Assembly (NCBI RefSeq): GCF_027595985.1
Contig: NC_073302.1
Location: 170,550,034 to 170,614,033 of the forward strand
Reading direction: 5' to 3'
DNA from: Sorex araneus
Lineage: Eukaryota > Chordata > Mammalia > Eulipotyphla > Soricidae
DNA length: 64,000 nucleotides
The notes below the pieces were generated by a model that made no database searches, had not been told where the DNA came from, and saw only the letters and a program-made list of their open reading frames with translations. A program made the translations under genes and the position numbers. Shown piece by piece: positions 61,762 through 64,000 of the stretch. Position 1 is the first letter of the stretch. Every line of letters begins with the position of its first letter.

Positions 61762-64000
61762 GTGAGTGCATTTATGCTAAGCAGGTTTTGATAAAATTTT
61801 CCAGCATTTTTGATGAATCCCTCAGATGTAGAAAGTGTTTTGTATTTAAGATCTGTAAGGAAAAATGTCTTTATTTCATATTAATGAAAAGGTAATGATA
61901 AAGTTCTCAAATGTAGTAAGCACCTTTTATGTAGTAGGGACAAAGCCTTTTCATAACATTCATTTATTAGTAAGTAGATTTGCATAGATTTTGAATTATA
62001 TGTGTTGGTTTTTAGTGCTAAATGTCTTTTACTTAAAGTACGTAATGTCTTTGTGAACCAGCCATTTCTGGATGCTTACTAACATATGCAAGTATTTAGT
62101 TGTGATTAACTGGGTTTTTAATGCTTATTTCAGTTCCTGTATAAAATTGCTAATACATTAATCTTTTTTGAGTCATTTCTTTGTAGATTATAAAAAGGTT
62201 GAAAATACCATTTTTTTATTATTCCCATTTTGCTGTCAAGTACATTCAAGTAGGAAAATTGAAAATTCTCAAAAAGGGGATAACAGTTGTGCATGGTTTC
62301 TTTTTTTATGAACATAACTTAAGCTTAATATTCATCTGCTTTTTGCATAGGTTTTCAAAATCTTTGCTGCAGAAAATACCACCACTTTCAGTGATATTGT
62401 TCTTATATTTGAATAATATCAATTTTACATTAGTATATTAAAACTCTTGTATCTTAAAAAAAGAGGAAACCTGATGTCTAGCTTATAATGTAGAAATGAA
62501 GATTTATATAAATTCTGTTTTTATTTGTACTAATTTTATCTTAGGGCTTGAAGTGATTTTTCTCCTATAGTTAAACTGTTAGATTCTCATGATCAGAAAA
62601 ATTATATTTTCTATATATGGTTTTTTACTATAACTATTTATAGTCTATTTAATATATTTATAGTTATAAAATCAGACTATAGAGCATGAGTTTTTAAGAC
62701 ATTTGGTTATTTATAGTCTTCTCCTGCCCCCTAAAGGCTTCAGCGTGTCTGTTTTTAGCAATTCAATTTCTTAGTCACAATAATTTTCCGTTCTACTTCT
62801 TTACATGTTATATATTTACTAATGTATAATGCTGTCTCCTAAGTGTTTTATTTTGCTACTTAACCATAAATCTGACTTTCCAAGTCAAAATTTGCTTCTC
62901 ATACCTCAATGATGAGAGAGCTGTTAGTTATTACCTCTAGCACTCTTAAGTATATAGAACTCTTTACTAGAGAAAATTCACAGCCTTTGTAAATTTTTCT
63001 AGGGCTCTTTGTAAAGAATGTAAATGTGTGAGTTCCTTGTCCTAAGGAGGAGGTCTACTTGTACCTATTTTTAAGTACTTTGGCAGTCATAGACTTAGAT
63101 TTACCTTAATCTTATTCTGGCTTTCACATATCAAATGATTGGACAACACACACCATTATTGTAGTAACTGAATTATCTCTTTTGTTGTAAGTTGCTCAGT
63201 CTTGAGAAAAATAATTTTTAAAATATCATTCCTGAGTGCAAAGCCAGGAGTAACCCCTGTGCATTGCCAGGTGTGACCCAAAAAGCAAAAAAAAAAAAAA
63301 AAAAAAATCTGTCTATATCCAAAACTTTAGTGTATTTTTGTTACACTATGTGTCATTTTGTTCTGCTCTTTAAAAAATAATGACATAATAGAGAATGTTT
63401 TCTGAGATATAATGAAATCTAATTTCAAATTAGCATTCCCTCCACCCCTATAAATTGTACCCTAATCGTGTCATCAGTGGCTGGATTTTTTTGTTAAATT
63501 TACTTTATATCTCAGACACTACACATGTCTGATCAGATTAATCATGAATTTTTCCATGTTTAATTCTCTCTCTGTCTCTGACAATATGATCTGTGCTGTA
63601 CGATAGTACTGCTATTCCTGACCCTTTTGTAAAATAAACCTTTAATAACTTTTCTATGGAAAAATACATATATAATTATCGAAATTGGCTGACAGAGGTA
63701 CAAAATATTCCCATATTTTGCTCTGTGAGCAGATATCAAGTCTGTCTTTGGCTCCTCCTCTATCTTCCTTTACTAGTTAGGGATAAAGTACATTAAGCAC
63801 TAAATCAATGGGTAGATCGGCTTAAGTAGGGAAAGTGGATAAAATCTGAGTTCACTGTGGCACAGTTAACACTTAATACTTCTTGAGTTACTGTACTGAA
63901 GATGGAACATAAGATCGTGAATGGAAAACATTTCTTCTGTGCAAGGTTCTGGTCTTTCCTCAGCTCGTTGTAAACAGAAGGGGGCACTTCTCCACCTGGC
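61762..64000. other. Intron 20 (incomplete) with a truncated SINE
   Basis: AT-rich. I see no further SLF1 coding exon. A 5'-truncated SOR SINE (63224-63307, 'CATTCCTGAGTGCAAAGCC' to a poly-A of about 25) is the only clear element. Confidence 0.6.
63224..63307 (+). mobile_element. 5'-truncated SOR-type SINE
   Basis: Contains only the 3' end ('GCCAGGAGTAACCCCTGTGC', 'GCCAGGTGTGACCC') and a long poly-A, so it looks young. Confidence 0.9.

Noticed and set aside
61762..61895. Open read-through after exon 20 as a true C-terminus
   Set aside because: A good donor (GGG-G/GTGAGT) sits at 61762, the ankyrin repeat is cut short, and the family protein continues for about 159 residues.
13467..63307. 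Many tRNA-like A and B boxes that could be called tRNA genes
   Set aside because: They are heads of SINEs followed by a common body and A-rich tail, not complete cloverleaf genes.
1..64000. CRISPR array, prophage, operon or endogenous retrovirus
   Set aside because: No regularly spaced repeats, bacterial-style genes, LTR pairs or gag-pol-env wording were seen. All dispersed repeats are SINE- or LINE-like.

Overview
This is nuclear DNA from a mammal, almost certainly a shrew (Soricidae). One widely spliced gene spans the window, its introns are AT-rich, and it starts in a CpG island. Dozens of copies of a tRNA-derived SINE fill the introns: a tRNA-like head with A and B boxes, a body reading 'CATATGGTCCCCTGAGCAC ... 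CAGGAGTAA', and an A-rich tail. I recognise this as the SOR-type SINE described from Sorex. Genus and species cannot be fixed from the sequence.

The gene is SLF1 (ANKRD32/BRCTx) on the + strand, recognised from recalled orthologue sequence. Positions 1-1400 are a CpG island. It holds a probable two-way promoter, non-coding exon 1 (ending at 744), and a minus-strand splice donor at 484/483 that fits the head-to-head neighbour (KIAA0825 in other mammals, by recalled synteny). Nineteen coding exons follow between 11695 and 61761. All have AG/GT borders and continuous phase, giving 899 codons plus 1 nt. The last part of the protein (about 159 residues if human-like) lies beyond the window. Exons 2-5 encode tandem BRCT domains, exons 6-9 a basic linker made of four related repeats, exons 10-18 a helical middle region, and exons 19-20 three ankyrin repeats. 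The known role of the family is to link RAD18 at damaged or stalled replication forks to SLF2 and the SMC5/6 complex.

The rest is intron, dominated by retrotransposons. These include SOR SINEs of many ages, 3' ends of L1 in both orientations, a second SINE type with a different body and a GACAGT-like tail instead of poly-A, and a fragment of an RTE-like LINE reverse transcriptase. Several insertions keep target-site duplications, so their order can be read. One L1 landed 15 bp after exon 11 and duplicated most of the splice-donor region. Another, in intron 14, carries the inverted 5' part typical of twin priming.

The points most worth a second look are: (1) exons 6-9 as a four-fold tandem repeat of frame-neutral exons; (2) an apparently unused or alternative terminal exon at 60079-60200 that would end the protein just before the ankyrin repeats; (3) the L1 at the exon 11 donor; (4) the GACAGT-tailed SINE family next to an RTE fragment; and (5) the two-way promoter with ETS and E2F sites and a G-quadruplex-capable pentanucleotide tract. 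No complete novel system such as a phage, CRISPR array or operon is present.
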